Positions 36,601 to 48,639 of a stretch of 64,000 nt of DNA are shown here, piece after piece (position 1 is the stretch's first letter; every line of letters begins with the position of its first letter). Below the pieces are notes generated by a model. The model saw only the letters and a program-made list of their open reading frames with translations, searched no databases and had not been told where the DNA came from. This DNA comes from Bog-473 sp963744225 (lineage in GTDB: Bacteria > Actinomycetota > Acidimicrobiia > Acidimicrobiales > RAAP-2), in the NCBI GenBank assembly GCA_963744225.1, contig CAVUSV010000004.1, positions 620,001 through 684,000 on the forward strand, in the 5' to 3' direction. A program made the position numbers and the translations under genes.

Positions 36601-37321
36601 GCGCAGGTCCTGAAACACCCGCAACGCCTCGGCCTGTCGGCCGGAGCGGTAGAGGGCCAGCATGCGCTGCGACCACAGCCGCTCGCGCAGTGGGTGCGTG
36701 CTCGTCAGCACCTCGAGCTCACCCGCCAGCGCCCCGTGGTGCCCCAGGGTCAGCCCCGCGTCCATCCTGGTCTCGGTGGCGCTCAGTCGCAGTTCCTCAA
36801 GTCGGCGCGCCTCAGCCCAGCGCGAAGGGTTCGTCACGAACCTCCGAGTAGGCCGCCCCGCGCCACAGCCGCTCGGCCTCCGTCAAGAGGGAGATCGCTG
36901 CCGAAGGACGGCGGCGCGCCAGTTCACGCCGGCCCTCGGTCACCAGCCGCTCGAACCGGGCCGCGTCGGTGACCTCGGCGGGCACCTCAAGGAGATAGCC
37001 GGGCGCTCGGGTGACGATGAGGTCATCCGTGGCGCCGGCCGACTGCAGGCGTTTGCGCACCCGCGAAATGGTCGAGCGCAGGGCGATCCGGGAGCTGTGC
37101 GCGCTCTGTTCGCCCCAGAGCGAGTCAGCGAGCTGGTCGACGGAGACGACGAGGCCGCGGTCGATGAGGACGCGGGCGATGAGCGCCCTGGCCTTCACTC
37201 CGCCGACGTCGACCACCCGCCCACCCACCTCGACCTCGAGCGGGCCGAGAACGCGGATGTGGACCGCCGGCGCCTCGGGCGCCCCATGACTCATCTGATC
37301 CGCGGATTCCCTGGCCGACAT
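33665..37321 (-). CDS. AfsR/SARP-type regulator: winged helix + BTAD + AAA ATPase + TPR (three frameshifts)
   Basis: About 1,215 residues when joined. The N-terminus carries an OmpR-like DNA-binding domain (IRVLGPLEVEVGG, LRSTISRVRKRL, about 15-100) and a BTAD helical domain (to about 260). Next come an AAA/NB-ARC-like ATPase (FVGREGE, Walker A GDEGIGKTRLV, LLVLDDLHWAD) and a long TPR region. Frames change near 36835 (in TTCGCGC), 34985 and 34190, each a one-base event; the last frame stops at 33665. Such proteins activate secondary-metabolite or stress genes in response to ATP and ligand cues. No target cluster is visible here. Start ATG 37321, with ATG 37294 as alternative. Confidence 0.8.
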
Positions 37322-37443
37322 GTCGGCCCTCCTCGTCGCTCCCGTGGCGCTTGATGCTAGGCAAGGGAGGCGACCGCCGTTGCCGGGGCGCCCCACCAGG
37401 CACGCGGCGGGTCGGGTCTCATCGGAAAATTCCCGCCGGGGCC

Positions 37444-38539
37444 CTAGGCCGCAAGCGCCGCCAGCCGCACGAAGAGGGACTGCAGCAAGAGTGCCTCGTT
37501 CGGGTTGCGCGGCAGGGCTTCCGCCGCCTCGGTGATCAGTCCGACCGCCGCCACCGCGCTGCGCACGTCCTGGTCACCCACCATGACGTCCCCCGATGCC
37601 ACTCTGCCGGTGACGCGCCCGCCGTAGGCCCGGGCCAAGACGCCAAGGCCGGCACGCAAGGCGTCCGTCCGGAAGCGGCGTTCCTCGCGCTGATGTTGGT
37701 CCACGATCTCCTTGCGACCCGGCAGGCCCCGCTCGCCCATCTCCGTCGCAGCGGCCGTCAGGGACTCGAATTTCGCGTGCATGTGCCGCGCGCAACGGTT
37801 CCACGGCACGGTCGGCCGACTCGAGGACGCGCCGCGTCATTCCGGCAGCCGTCAGGCCCGAGGGCGTCAGCTCGTCCGGCACCGACGTCCAGAGCGCGAC
37901 GCGGGCAGCGACGTCGGGGTCCTCGACCATGACGCGGGCCCGTTCCGGATTGCCACCGCTGCTGTCCGCCACGACGGCCGCCATGTCCGGCCGGACGTCG
38001 GCGGCGGTCAGCCAACGAATCAGGTCCTCCCGGGGCACCGGGGGAAACGGGATCTCGACACATCGGCTGGCGATGGTCACCAGATCGGGCGTGACGTCGT
38101 CGGCCAACAAGACGAAGACGGTCTCCCCGGGGGGCTCCTCGAGCGTCTTGAGCAGGACCGGGGCTCGATCCAACACAAGGTGGACGTCGAGGACGACGAT
38201 CACCTGACGCGCCGCGTGTAACGGTCGTCGCTGGGCCATCGTGACGATCTGTCGGAGCGTCTCCTTCGAGATGGAGGCGCCACTCCTGCGCACCATGTGC
38301 AGATCCGGGTCCGTCCCGGCCAGCGCGGCCATACAGGTCGCGCACTCACCACACCCGCCGTCGGGACACAACAGCGCAGCTGCGAACCCGAGTGCTGCGG
38401 CTAGGCCGCCGTTACCGGCCGGACCCCGGAAGAGGTAGGCGTGAACCGGGTTGGCCGCCGCCGCTCGTAAGGCCGCCACCGCCTCCTCCTGTGCCACCAC
38501 GCCGGAGAAAAGCCGTCGCGCCGGGTGGTCCCCTGTCAC
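37444..38539 (-). CDS. holB: DNA polymerase III delta' subunit (one frameshift)
   Basis: About 364 residues. A clamp-loader AAA domain (HAYLFRGPAGNGGLAAALGF, a modified Walker A lacking the GKT lysine as expected for delta'), a zinc-binding cluster (CPDGGCGECATC, about 80), VLLKTLEEPP and the sensor segment VTIASRCVEIPF. The C-terminal collar domain is in another frame after about 37790 (KFESLTAAATEMGERG to the TAG at 37444), so one base is in error there. GTG 38539 overlaps the tmk stop (GTGA). Confidence 0.85.
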
Positions 38540-39177
38540 CGTCCTGAGGCCGGTCCGTCGCCGAGCCGCTCGCGCACACAGGCCACGATATGCGCCGTCA
38601 ACGGCGCGATCTCCGTTTCGCCGTCGACGACGATCCAGTGCTCGGGCGCGGCGGCCGCCTGAGCCAGGAAGCCGGCGCGGACCCTCGCCGCGAACGCGGG
38701 GCCGAGCCGCTCCATCTTGTCGGCGCGTACTCCGCCTGCCGCGGCGGCCAGCCGGGCCGCGGCCACCTCGACACTGACGTCGACCAGGACGGAGACGTCG
38801 GCCGCCACTCCGCCGGTGGCCCACGTCACGAGGTCGGCGAGCTCCGCCGGGTCGAGTCCACGGCCATAGCCCTGGTAGGCGATCGTCGACGCCGAGAAGC
38901 GGTCGCTGACTACCCACTCGCCGGCCTCGAGCGCCGGCTCGATCACGAGCGCCACGTGCTCGGCGCGGTCAGTCGCCAGCAACAGAGCCTCTGCCCGCGG
39001 CGACGGCGAGGGCGCGTTGGGTGCCAGGAGGATCTCGCGCAACTCGGCTCCGACCGGCGTCGCCCCGGGCTCGTGGGTCAGGCGCGCCCCGAGGGCGTCT
39101 GCCACCGCCCGGGCCTGGGTCGACTTGCCACTCCCGTCGATCCCCTCGAGCGCGACCAGGCGACCGCGGGCCGCCAT
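38536..39177 (-). CDS. tmk: Thymidylate kinase
   Basis: 213 residues. P-loop EGIDGSGKSTQ (about 11-21), DR(F/Y) motif DRFSAST, and a LID region near AAAAGGVRADKMERLG. Phosphorylates dTMP to dTDP. Operon order topA-tmk-holB with a 1-base gap to topA and a 4-base overlap with holB; all three serve DNA replication. Confidence 0.92.
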   Translation of the reverse strand: MAARGRLVALEGIDGSGKSTQARAVADALGARLTHEPGATPVGAELREILLAPNAPSPSPRAEALLLATDRAEHVALVIEPALEAGEWVVSDRFSASTIAYQGYGRGLDPAELADLVTWATGGVAADVSVLVDVSVEVAAARLAAAAGGVRADKMERLGPAFAARVRAGFLAQAAAAPEHWIVVDGETEIAPLTAHIVACVRERLGDGPASGR

Positions 39178-39178
39178 G

Positions 39179-41971
39179 TCAGAAGGGTTCGGTCGGCGCA
39201 GCCTTCATCGCCGCGGGATCGGCCGGCTCGGCCGTGGCCGCCGCCTTCTTCGTCCCCGCGGCCTTCTTCGTCCCACCAGCTTTCTTGGCCGTTCCGGTCT
39301 TCTTCGCCGCCTTCTTCTTGGCCGGCCCGGCCTTCTTGGTGGCCTTCTTTTTCTTGGACGGGCCAGCGGCGCGGCGCTCGGCCAGCAGCTCCGACGCCCG
39401 GTCCATGTCGATCGACTCCACCGCGTCACCCTTGCGCAGGCTGGCGTTGGTGGTGCCGTCGGTCACGTAGGGGCCGAAGCGGCCTTCCTTCACCACCACC
39501 GGCAGGTTCGTCGTGGGGTCCGTCCCGAGCTCGCGCAGCGGCGCGGCGGCCGCCCGGCCCCGGCGCTGCTTGGGCTGCGCGAACAGGGCCCGCCCCTCGT
39601 CCAACGACACGGTCAGCAACTGCTCCTCGCTCGAGAGGCTGCGCGTGTCGGATCCGCGCTTGAGATACGGGCCGAACCGCCCGTTGTGCGCCACGATGTC
39701 GTCGCCTGTGTCAGGGTCGGTCCCCACCGTGCGCGGGATGCGCAGGAGCTCGAGCGCCTGCTCGAGGGTCAGCGTCGCCTGATCCATCGTCGAGAACAGC
39801 GAGGCGGTGCGTGGCTTCTCTCCGCCCTCCGTCAACTCGCCCACTTGGACGTACGGCCCGAACCGGCCCGCCTTCACCGCGATCTCGAGCCCGCTCTCGG
39901 GATCGGTGCCGAGGACGCGGTCGTTCGACGGCGCCGCCAGGATCTCCTCGGCTCGCTCGATGGTCAGCTCGTCGGGGGCCGTGTTGTCGGGGATGGAGGC
40001 CCGGTCCTCCCCCCGCTGCAGGTAGGGCCCGTAGCGGCCGACCCGGGCCACGATGGGCTCCCCGTCGGATCCCTCGCCGAGTGGGATGGAATTGATCTCG
40101 CGGGCGTCGATCTCGCTCAGGTGCGCGGCGACGGAGGCCTTGAGCCCGAGCCCGTCGTCCCCGACACCGTGCCCGTTGCTGGTGCCGGGCACCCCGTTGC
40201 CGAAGTAGAAGCGGGTCAGCCACGGCAGCGCCTCCTCACGCCCGGCGGCGATCTCGTCGAGATCGTCCTCCATCGCGGCGGTGAAGCCGTAGTCGACCAG
40301 GTCCCCGAAGTAGCGCTCGAGCAGTCCCACCACCGCGAAGGCGGTGAAACTCGGGACGAGGGCCGTTCCCTTCTTCCAAACGTAGCCACGGTCGAGAATC
40401 GTCGCGATGACACTGGCGTAGGTGGAGGGTCGGCCGACGCCGAGCTCTTCCATCGCCTTGACGAGCGACGCCTCGGTGTAGCGGGCCGGCGGCTGGGTGG
40501 CGTGGGAGTCCGCCTCGAACACGCTGCCTTCGACGACGTCCCCCACGGCGAGTTGGGGCAGCACGACTTCGCGATCGGCCAGCTCGGCCTCGGGATCGTC
40601 CTGGCCCTCGACGTAGGCACGCAGGAATCCCGGGAACGCGATGACGCGGCCGCTGGCGGAGAATTCCGCCTCTTGTCCCTGGGCGACGCCCTCGGGAACC
40701 TCGGCGGTGAGGCGCACCTGGGCACTCGTCCCGGTGGCGTCGTTCATCTGGGAGGCCACCGTGCGCTTCCAGATCAACTCGTACAGGCGGAGCTCGTCCC
40801 CCGACAGCTCGCGCCCCGCTTGATCGGGCGTCCGGAAGGTCTCGCCCGACGGACGGATGGCTTCGTGGGCCTCCTGGGCGTTCTTGACTTTGCGCTCGTA
40901 GCGCCGCGGCACGTCGGGCACGTACGCATCGCCGTACATCTCGCGTGCCTGGCTCCGGGCGGCCGTGAGCGCCTGGTCCGAGAGCGTCGTTGAGTCGGTG
41001 CGCATGTAGGTGATGAAGCCCTGCTCGTAGAGACGCTGGGCCACCTGCATGGCGCGCTGGGCACTGAAGCGCAGCTTGCGTCCCGCCTCTTGCTGCAGGG
41101 TCGAGGTCATGAAAGGAGCGGCGGGCGAGCGGCGGAAGGGCCTTTCGGTCACCGCGCTCACGGTGAAGGACCGTCCCGTTAGTGCGGCCGAGACGGAGGT
41201 GGCCTCCTCCTCGCCCAAGACCCGGGCGCCTCCCTTGCCGGTCTGTGCCCCGTGCTCGTCGAAGTCCTTGCCCGTGGCGACGGTTGCGCCGCCCAGCGCC
41301 ACGAGTGCGGCCCCGAAGCCCGACGGAGCAGCGGCGTGGGTGAAGGTGCCGTCCACCCCCCACCACGTGGCCGAGCGGAACCGCATCCGGGCCCGCTCCC
41401 GCTCGACCACCATCCTGGTGGCCACGCTCTGGACCCGGCCGGCCGAGAGCCTCGGCATGACCTTGCGCCAGAGCACCGGTGACACCTCGTAGCCGTAGAG
41501 ACGGTCGAGGATCCGGCGCGCCTCTTGGGCATCGACGAGGCGCCGATCGAGATCCCGCCACTCTTCGACAGCGCGGGCGATGGCTGCGGGTGTGATCTCG
41601 TGGAACACCATGCGCTTGACCGGAACGGTCGGAGAGAGCACCTCTGAGAGGTGCCACGCGATCGACTCGCCCTCGCGGTCTTCGTCGGTGGCGAGGTACA
41701 GCTCGTCCGCGCCCTTCAAGAGTTTCTTGAGGTTCGCCACCACCGACTTCTTCGGAGCCGAGATGACATAGAGCGGCTTGAAGCCGTTGTCGACGTCGAC
41801 GCCGAGGCGCGCCCACGACTCGCCTTTGAAGGCGGCCGGGACCTCGTCGGCCCCCCGCGGCAGGTCGCGGATGTGGCCAACGGATGACTCGACGATGAAG
41901 TCGGGGCCGAGCATGCCGCTGATGGTGCGCGCCTTGGCCGGCGACTCGACGATGACGAGCGCCTTACCCAT
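39179..41971 (-). CDS. topA: DNA topoisomerase I
   Basis: 930 residues. N-terminal Toprim domain (VIVESPAKA at 6-14; LATDEDREGE near 94), type IA core with catalytic Tyr322 in GFITYMRTDS, and C-terminal repeats of the type LGTDPxxGxxIxxxxGRFGPYV (four copies, about 610-860) without zinc-finger cysteines. The end is a long Lys/Ala-rich tail (about 865-920), the actinobacterial feature that improves processive DNA binding. Relaxes negative supercoils. Confidence 0.94.
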   Translation of the reverse strand: MGKALVIVESPAKARTISGMLGPDFIVESSVGHIRDLPRGADEVPAAFKGESWARLGVDVDNGFKPLYVISAPKKSVVANLKKLLKGADELYLATDEDREGESIAWHLSEVLSPTVPVKRMVFHEITPAAIARAVEEWRDLDRRLVDAQEARRILDRLYGYEVSPVLWRKVMPRLSAGRVQSVATRMVVERERARMRFRSATWWGVDGTFTHAAAPSGFGAALVALGGATVATGKDFDEHGAQTGKGGARVLGEEEATSVSAALTGRSFTVSAVTERPFRRSPAAPFMTSTLQQEAGRKLRFSAQRAMQVAQRLYEQGFITYMRTDSTTLSDQALTAARSQAREMYGDAYVPDVPRRYERKVKNAQEAHEAIRPSGETFRTPDQAGRELSGDELRLYELIWKRTVASQMNDATGTSAQVRLTAEVPEGVAQGQEAEFSASGRVIAFPGFLRAYVEGQDDPEAELADREVVLPQLAVGDVVEGSVFEADSHATQPPARYTEASLVKAMEELGVGRPSTYASVIATILDRGYVWKKGTALVPSFTAFAVVGLLERYFGDLVDYGFTAAMEDDLDEIAAGREEALPWLTRFYFGNGVPGTSNGHGVGDDGLGLKASVAAHLSEIDAREINSIPLGEGSDGEPIVARVGRYGPYLQRGEDRASIPDNTAPDELTIERAEEILAAPSNDRVLGTDPESGLEIAVKAGRFGPYVQVGELTEGGEKPRTASLFSTMDQATLTLEQALELLRIPRTVGTDPDTGDDIVAHNGRFGPYLKRGSDTRSLSSEEQLLTVSLDEGRALFAQPKQRRGRAAAAPLRELGTDPTTNLPVVVKEGRFGPYVTDGTTNASLRKGDAVESIDMDRASELLAERRAAGPSKKKKATKKAGPAKKKAAKKTGTAKKAGGTKKAAGTKKAAATAEPADPAAMKAAPTEPF

Positions 41972-42082
41972 GGCACACCCCGCGGGGCATGGGTCGGAGT
42001 CCGAAAAGGGAGGGCATGGTCACGTCAGAGTGAGGGCCCGCCACCCCGCCTGTCAAGACCGGGGTGATCGAGCGGATCCACC

Positions 42083-42096
42083 GGGGAACGGTCCCC
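42083..42096 (-). terminator. Weak hairpin downstream of hppA
   Basis: GGGGA-ACGG-TCCCC 17 bases after the hppA stop; a 5-bp stem without a U-run, so only a possible terminator. Confidence 0.25.
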
Positions 42097-42112
42097 TAGG
42101 CGGCTGAGCAGG

Positions 42113-44437
<2,325 letters not shown>

Positions 44438-44665
44438 TCCCGGTGTGCCCTTTCTATTCCTGTCGGTCCTTCGAGGAAGGGACGCACGTGCCCTCCTCTT
44501 TGCGGTGCGGCAGCGCTCAGCACCGCGACGTTCGATGTGATGACCCCCGGCCGAGCCCGCGCCTGCGACGTCGCACCCGACGCCGGGCCGTCGGGCACGT
44601 TAGCGACTGGGGCGGGGACGGGCAATTTGGCCCTCAGGGCGCCTCCGATCATCACAGAAGTCGGT

Positions 44666-47116
44666 TCAGACCCCGGTCGGATCGCTCGGCGCGCCCTGTA
44701 CCAGCTCGAACGAGGGATTGAGCATGGCGGGCCGGCGGCCCCATGCGCCGACCATCCCTTCGGCCACCAGGCGGGCGCCGGGCTCTATCCCGGCGATCTT
44801 CGGTCGGCCCTGGAAGACGAGGAGCAGACCGCCGGTTCCGTCGCTGAGCACGCACTCGAGGTTGTGCGTGCCGGCCCGGGGCTGCACCCGCACCGATTTC
44901 ACCCGTCCGGCGACCCGAGTGCGCTGACGCGGCACGACCGAGGCAATTGGCGTCGTCGCTCCAGCGCGCTCGGCCAGCGTCTGGTCAGCGGCCAGCACCA
45001 CGCCCGGGCGCCGTGGCCCCTCTCTCCTGCCGATGCGGTCGACCCCCGTGCGCCCTTCGGCGTCGACCGCCCCTGCGCCGTCGCCCGTACTGCCGAGGCG
45101 GGCCCGCTGCACTGAGCGACCGTAGGAACGCACCCGCTCCCCAAAGCGGCCGCCGACGGCGAAGGGGACGATCGTCGCGGCGACGTGCGGAACCTGGCCC
45201 AACACCGCGGCGATCTTGTCGGCGGTGCGGTCGTGCAGGAAGCGCTGCCAGATCCTGGCGTAGCTGCGGCGGGGCAGCAGCACAGTGCACTCGGTGTCGC
45301 CGTCGAGTGTCGCGTCGGCGACCAGCTCGATCGCCGCTCGCCCGAGGCGCCGGTCCGGGCATTCGATGATGTCGAGCGGCAGGCGGGCCAGCCCCAACCG
45401 GCCCCAGTCGGCCTCCAGCTCGCGGGCCGCCTTATTGTCGATATCGAAGTGCACGGCTCGAAGATCGTCCGGTGCCAGTGTGCGCGCGTACTGCAGCGCG
45501 CGCGCCGTCGCCATGTCGAGGCGGTCGACGAGGACGACGACGACGTGGCGTCGAAGGACCGGCTCCTCGATCGCCTCCACCACCCCCGTCTCGAGCATCT
45601 CGGCCTCGCGCACGTACTGCCGGTGCAGGCGAATCAGCCCGATATACAGGAGCGGGCCGACGACGAAGATGAGCCACGCACCCTCGGTGAACTTGGCGAT
45701 CGCAAAGATCAGCACGACCGTGAAGGAAAGGAAGGCGGAGAACCCGTTCACCACCACGCCACGCCGCCAGTGGCCCTGGCGCGCCGTCAGGTGGTGCTTC
45801 ACCATGCCAGCACCGGCCATGGTGAAGCCGGTAAAGACGCCGATGGCGTAGAGGGCAACCAGCCCGTTGAGCTGTGCCTTGTACACGAGGACGAGGGCGA
45901 GAGCGACCCCGGCCAGGACCAGGATCCCGTTGGAGAAGGCCAGACGATGGCCGCGGCGAGTCAGCTGGCGGGGCAGGAACCGGTCGCCGGCCACGAAGCT
46001 GGCGAGATACGGGAAACCGTTGAAGCTGGTGTTGCCGCCCGTGTAGAGGATCAACATCGTGGCCAGCTGCACGATGTAGAAGGCGAGGTGCCCGACCGGG
46101 CTGGTTCCGAATACCGCCTTGACTTCTTGGGACACCACCGTCGGTGAGCCGATGGCGTAGGGGACGGCGTGGGTCCAACGCGCCAACAAGGTTGTCCCAA
46201 GGACGAGGAAGCCCAGCGTGGCGCTCATGGCGACCAGGGTCTGCCGTGCGTTCTGCGCCTCGGGGCGCCGGAAGCTGCTGACCCCGTTGGAGATGGCTTC
46301 GAGACCGGTCAGCGAGGACCCGCCGTTGGCGAACGAGCGCAACAACGTGATGAAGGCCAGGCCCATGAGCCAGCCGGACCCGGGTGTTCCGATCCTGCCG
46401 CCGAAGAGCTCGCTCTGCGGCGGCAGCGGGACGTGATGCAAGGTGCCGAGCGCCTCCTTGATGAAACCGAAGACGATCACTGACGTGAGGGACAGGACGT
46501 AGAAGTAGGTGGGGATCGCGAAGTAGCTCCCCGCTTCCCGGATGCCGCGCAGATTCCCATAGAGGAGAAGGAGGACCACCCCGACGGTGATGACGATGGT
46601 GTCCGTGGTGTTGGCCAGGCTTGGCACTGCGCTGGTCAGGGCAGCGGTCCCCGCCGACGTCTGGACCGCGACGGTGACGGTGTAGTCGATCAGGAGGGCC
46701 ACGGCGGCGATTTGCGCGATCTTCGGCCCAAAGTTGTCTCGGGCGACCACGTAGGAGCCGCCTGCCTTCGTGTACAGCCGGATGACGTCGAGGTAGGAGA
46801 GGGTGACAAAGAAGAGGACGCCCAGGATGGCCAGGGTGATCGGGACGACCAAGGTGAAGGCGGCCAGGCCGATGTAAGGAACCAGCTGGGTGAGCATCTG
46901 CTCGGTGCCGTAGGCCGAGGACGAGATGCAGTCGGGTGCCAGCACACCGAGTGCAATGGGATTGCTCAAGCGCTCGGTAGCTAGCTGCTCGGTGACGAGC
47001 GGCGGACCGAGCATCTTGTTCTTCAACCGGTAGCGGCGGGTCTCAGGGATCTCCGCTGCGGCCACGCCTGGCAAGGGGACGGTCGGCCGAGCCGTTGTCG
47101 AGGTCGCCACGGCCAC
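44666..47116 (-). CDS. APC/KimA-type permease fused to a C-terminal OB-fold domain
   Basis: 816 residues. About twelve membrane segments (about 55-500) with APC-family features (SSSAYGTEQML, GGSYVVARDNFG), close to the KimA/YdaO K+ importer group; a soluble region (about 510-680) with a nucleotide-binding-like VVVVLVDRLD; and a C-terminal OB-fold (RVAGRVKSVRVQPRAGTHNLECVLSDGTG, about 740-815). In M. tuberculosis, as I recall, the permease (Rv2690c) and OB-fold (Rv2694c) are separate genes flanking ceoBC; here they are one protein divergent from ceoBC. A potassium role is likely. Confidence 0.8.
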   Translation of the reverse strand: MAVATSTTARPTVPLPGVAAAEIPETRRYRLKNKMLGPPLVTEQLATERLSNPIALGVLAPDCISSSAYGTEQMLTQLVPYIGLAAFTLVVPITLAILGVLFFVTLSYLDVIRLYTKAGGSYVVARDNFGPKIAQIAAVALLIDYTVTVAVQTSAGTAALTSAVPSLANTTDTIVITVGVVLLLLYGNLRGIREAGSYFAIPTYFYVLSLTSVIVFGFIKEALGTLHHVPLPPQSELFGGRIGTPGSGWLMGLAFITLLRSFANGGSSLTGLEAISNGVSSFRRPEAQNARQTLVAMSATLGFLVLGTTLLARWTHAVPYAIGSPTVVSQEVKAVFGTSPVGHLAFYIVQLATMLILYTGGNTSFNGFPYLASFVAGDRFLPRQLTRRGHRLAFSNGILVLAGVALALVLVYKAQLNGLVALYAIGVFTGFTMAGAGMVKHHLTARQGHWRRGVVVNGFSAFLSFTVVLIFAIAKFTEGAWLIFVVGPLLYIGLIRLHRQYVREAEMLETGVVEAIEEPVLRRHVVVVLVDRLDMATARALQYARTLAPDDLRAVHFDIDNKAARELEADWGRLGLARLPLDIIECPDRRLGRAAIELVADATLDGDTECTVLLPRRSYARIWQRFLHDRTADKIAAVLGQVPHVAATIVPFAVGGRFGERVRSYGRSVQRARLGSTGDGAGAVDAEGRTGVDRIGRREGPRRPGVVLAADQTLAERAGATTPIASVVPRQRTRVAGRVKSVRVQPRAGTHNLECVLSDGTGGLLLVFQGRPKIAGIEPGARLVAEGMVGAWGRRPAMLNPSFELVQGAPSDPTGV

Positions 47117-47175
47117 ACAGTAGAAGGGATCGGCTCCGTTTTTGCACGACCCGACCCGGCGTGTTGCACTGTGGC

Positions 47176-47850
47176 GTGCACGTGATCGTCGTCGGGTGTG
47201 GCCGCGTGGGTTCTGGACTCGCCCTCTCGCTGAGCGCCGAGGGACATTCGGTTTCCGTCTTGGACAAGTCGTCCAGGGCCTTCCGGCGCCTCAAGGGCTG
47301 GGACGGACCGTGCATCGTCGGGTCAGGGTTCGACCGTGACGACCTGGAGAAAGCGGGCGCTTTCGACGCCGGCGCACTCGCCGCCGTGACCAGCGGCGAC
47401 AACACCAACATCTTGACGGTGCGCATCGCCCGGGAGACCTACAAGATCCCCCACGTGGTGGCCCGCATCTATGACCCCCGTCGGGCCGAGATCTACCAGC
47501 GCCTCGGGATTCCCACCGTCGCGACCGTCACCTGGACCATCGACCAAGTGCGCCGGCGACTGTTGACCGCCGAGGACGCGGCCGATTGGTCCGACCCACC
47601 GGGTCGCCTCGCGCTCATTGACCGATCCCTCCCCGAGGCCTGGGCCGGGCGGCCGCTGTGCGACCTCGAACAGCCCGGTCGCCTCAGCATCGTGGCAGTG
47701 ACCCGCGCCGGTGACCCCCGGCTCGATGCCCGCGAGCTGGTCGGCCAGGAGGGTGACGTCCTGCACCTGGCAGTGATCGACGACGCGCTGCGCGAGCTCG
47801 ACGAGAGACTGGCCCGCAGCGAGGGCAAGGCCCAGCGGGACGAGTCGTGA
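47176..47850 (+). CDS. ceoB: TrkA-family potassium uptake regulator CeoB
   Basis: 224 residues from GTG 47176. RCK domain with an NAD-binding fold (VIVVGCGRVGSGLALSL, GSGFDRDDLEKAGAFDA, TSGDNTNILTVRIAR) and a TrkA-C part from about 140. It regulates a K+ transporter according to NAD(H)/nucleotide state. It ends in a GTGA overlap with ceoC. Confidence 0.88.
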   Translation: MHVIVVGCGRVGSGLALSLSAEGHSVSVLDKSSRAFRRLKGWDGPCIVGSGFDRDDLEKAGAFDAGALAAVTSGDNTNILTVRIARETYKIPHVVARIYDPRRAEIYQRLGIPTVATVTWTIDQVRRRLLTAEDAADWSDPPGRLALIDRSLPEAWAGRPLCDLEQPGRLSIVAVTRAGDPRLDARELVGQEGDVLHLAVIDDALRELDERLARSEGKAQRDES

Positions 47851-48518
47851 AGGTCGCCATCGCAGGGGCAGGGAGCGTCGGCACTGCCATCGCATCCGAC
47901 TTGCATGCCAGCGGGCATGATGTGCTCGTCTTCGAGCAGGATCCCGATTTGGTCGAGCGCTTGCGACCCACCCTCGACGTCACCTGGGTGGCGGCTGACG
48001 CCTGCGAGGTCTCGTCCCTCGACGCCGCCGGTCTGGCCACGGTCGATGTGGTCGTGGCGGCCACCGGGGATGACGAGGACAACTTGGTGATCTCCTTGCT
48101 GGCCAAGCAGGAGTTCGCCGTGCCGCGCGTCGTGGCCCGGGTCAATCACCCAAAGAACCAGTGGCTTTTCAACGAAAGCTGGGGGGTGGACGTCTCGGTG
48201 TCGACCCCCCAGTTGCTGACCGCCCTGGTCGAGGAGGCCGTCTCGGTGGGCTCACTGGTGCGGTTGCTGCAGTTCCAGGGTGGCTCGGCTCACCTCGTTG
48301 AGATCACTCTGGCCGAGAACTCGCCCGCCAACGATACGGCCATCGCCGACCTCGCCTTCCCCCGCGACGCCGTCGTCGTGGCGGTGGTCAGGGCCGACCG
48401 GCTCATCGTCCCCCGTGGTGACACGCAAGTGCAGTCCGGCGACGAGGTCCTCGTCCTCGTCACGGCGGACGCCGAGGACGCCGTGCATTCGGTGTTCATC
48501 GCGGAGCTGGAGGCCTGA
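47847..48518 (+). CDS. ceoC: TrkA-family potassium uptake regulator CeoC
   Basis: 223 residues: VAIAGAGSVGTAIASDL, DACEVSSLDAAGL, AATGDDEDNLVISLLAKQEF, then the TrkA-C domain (VVRADRLIVPRGDTQVQSGDEVLVL). It forms with CeoB the two-subunit gating ring of the K+ system; the divergent APC permease is the likely partner. Confidence 0.9.
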   Translation: MKVAIAGAGSVGTAIASDLHASGHDVLVFEQDPDLVERLRPTLDVTWVAADACEVSSLDAAGLATVDVVVAATGDDEDNLVISLLAKQEFAVPRVVARVNHPKNQWLFNESWGVDVSVSTPQLLTALVEEAVSVGSLVRLLQFQGGSAHLVEITLAENSPANDTAIADLAFPRDAVVVAVVRADRLIVPRGDTQVQSGDEVLVLVTADAEDAVHSVFIAELEA

Positions 48519-48639
48519 CCGCAACCGCACCGCAACCCCCGCGACAGCCCAGTTCACGGGCACCGAACGTTCGCGGCCCCGACCTCCTATTGTCACGCGC
48601 GCTCAAGCAAGGGCGCAGGTCGGTCGTACCATTAGAGAT

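Noticed and set aside
42083..42096. Strong intrinsic terminator after hppA
   Set aside because: Stem of five pairs only and no T-run; kept at low confidence.
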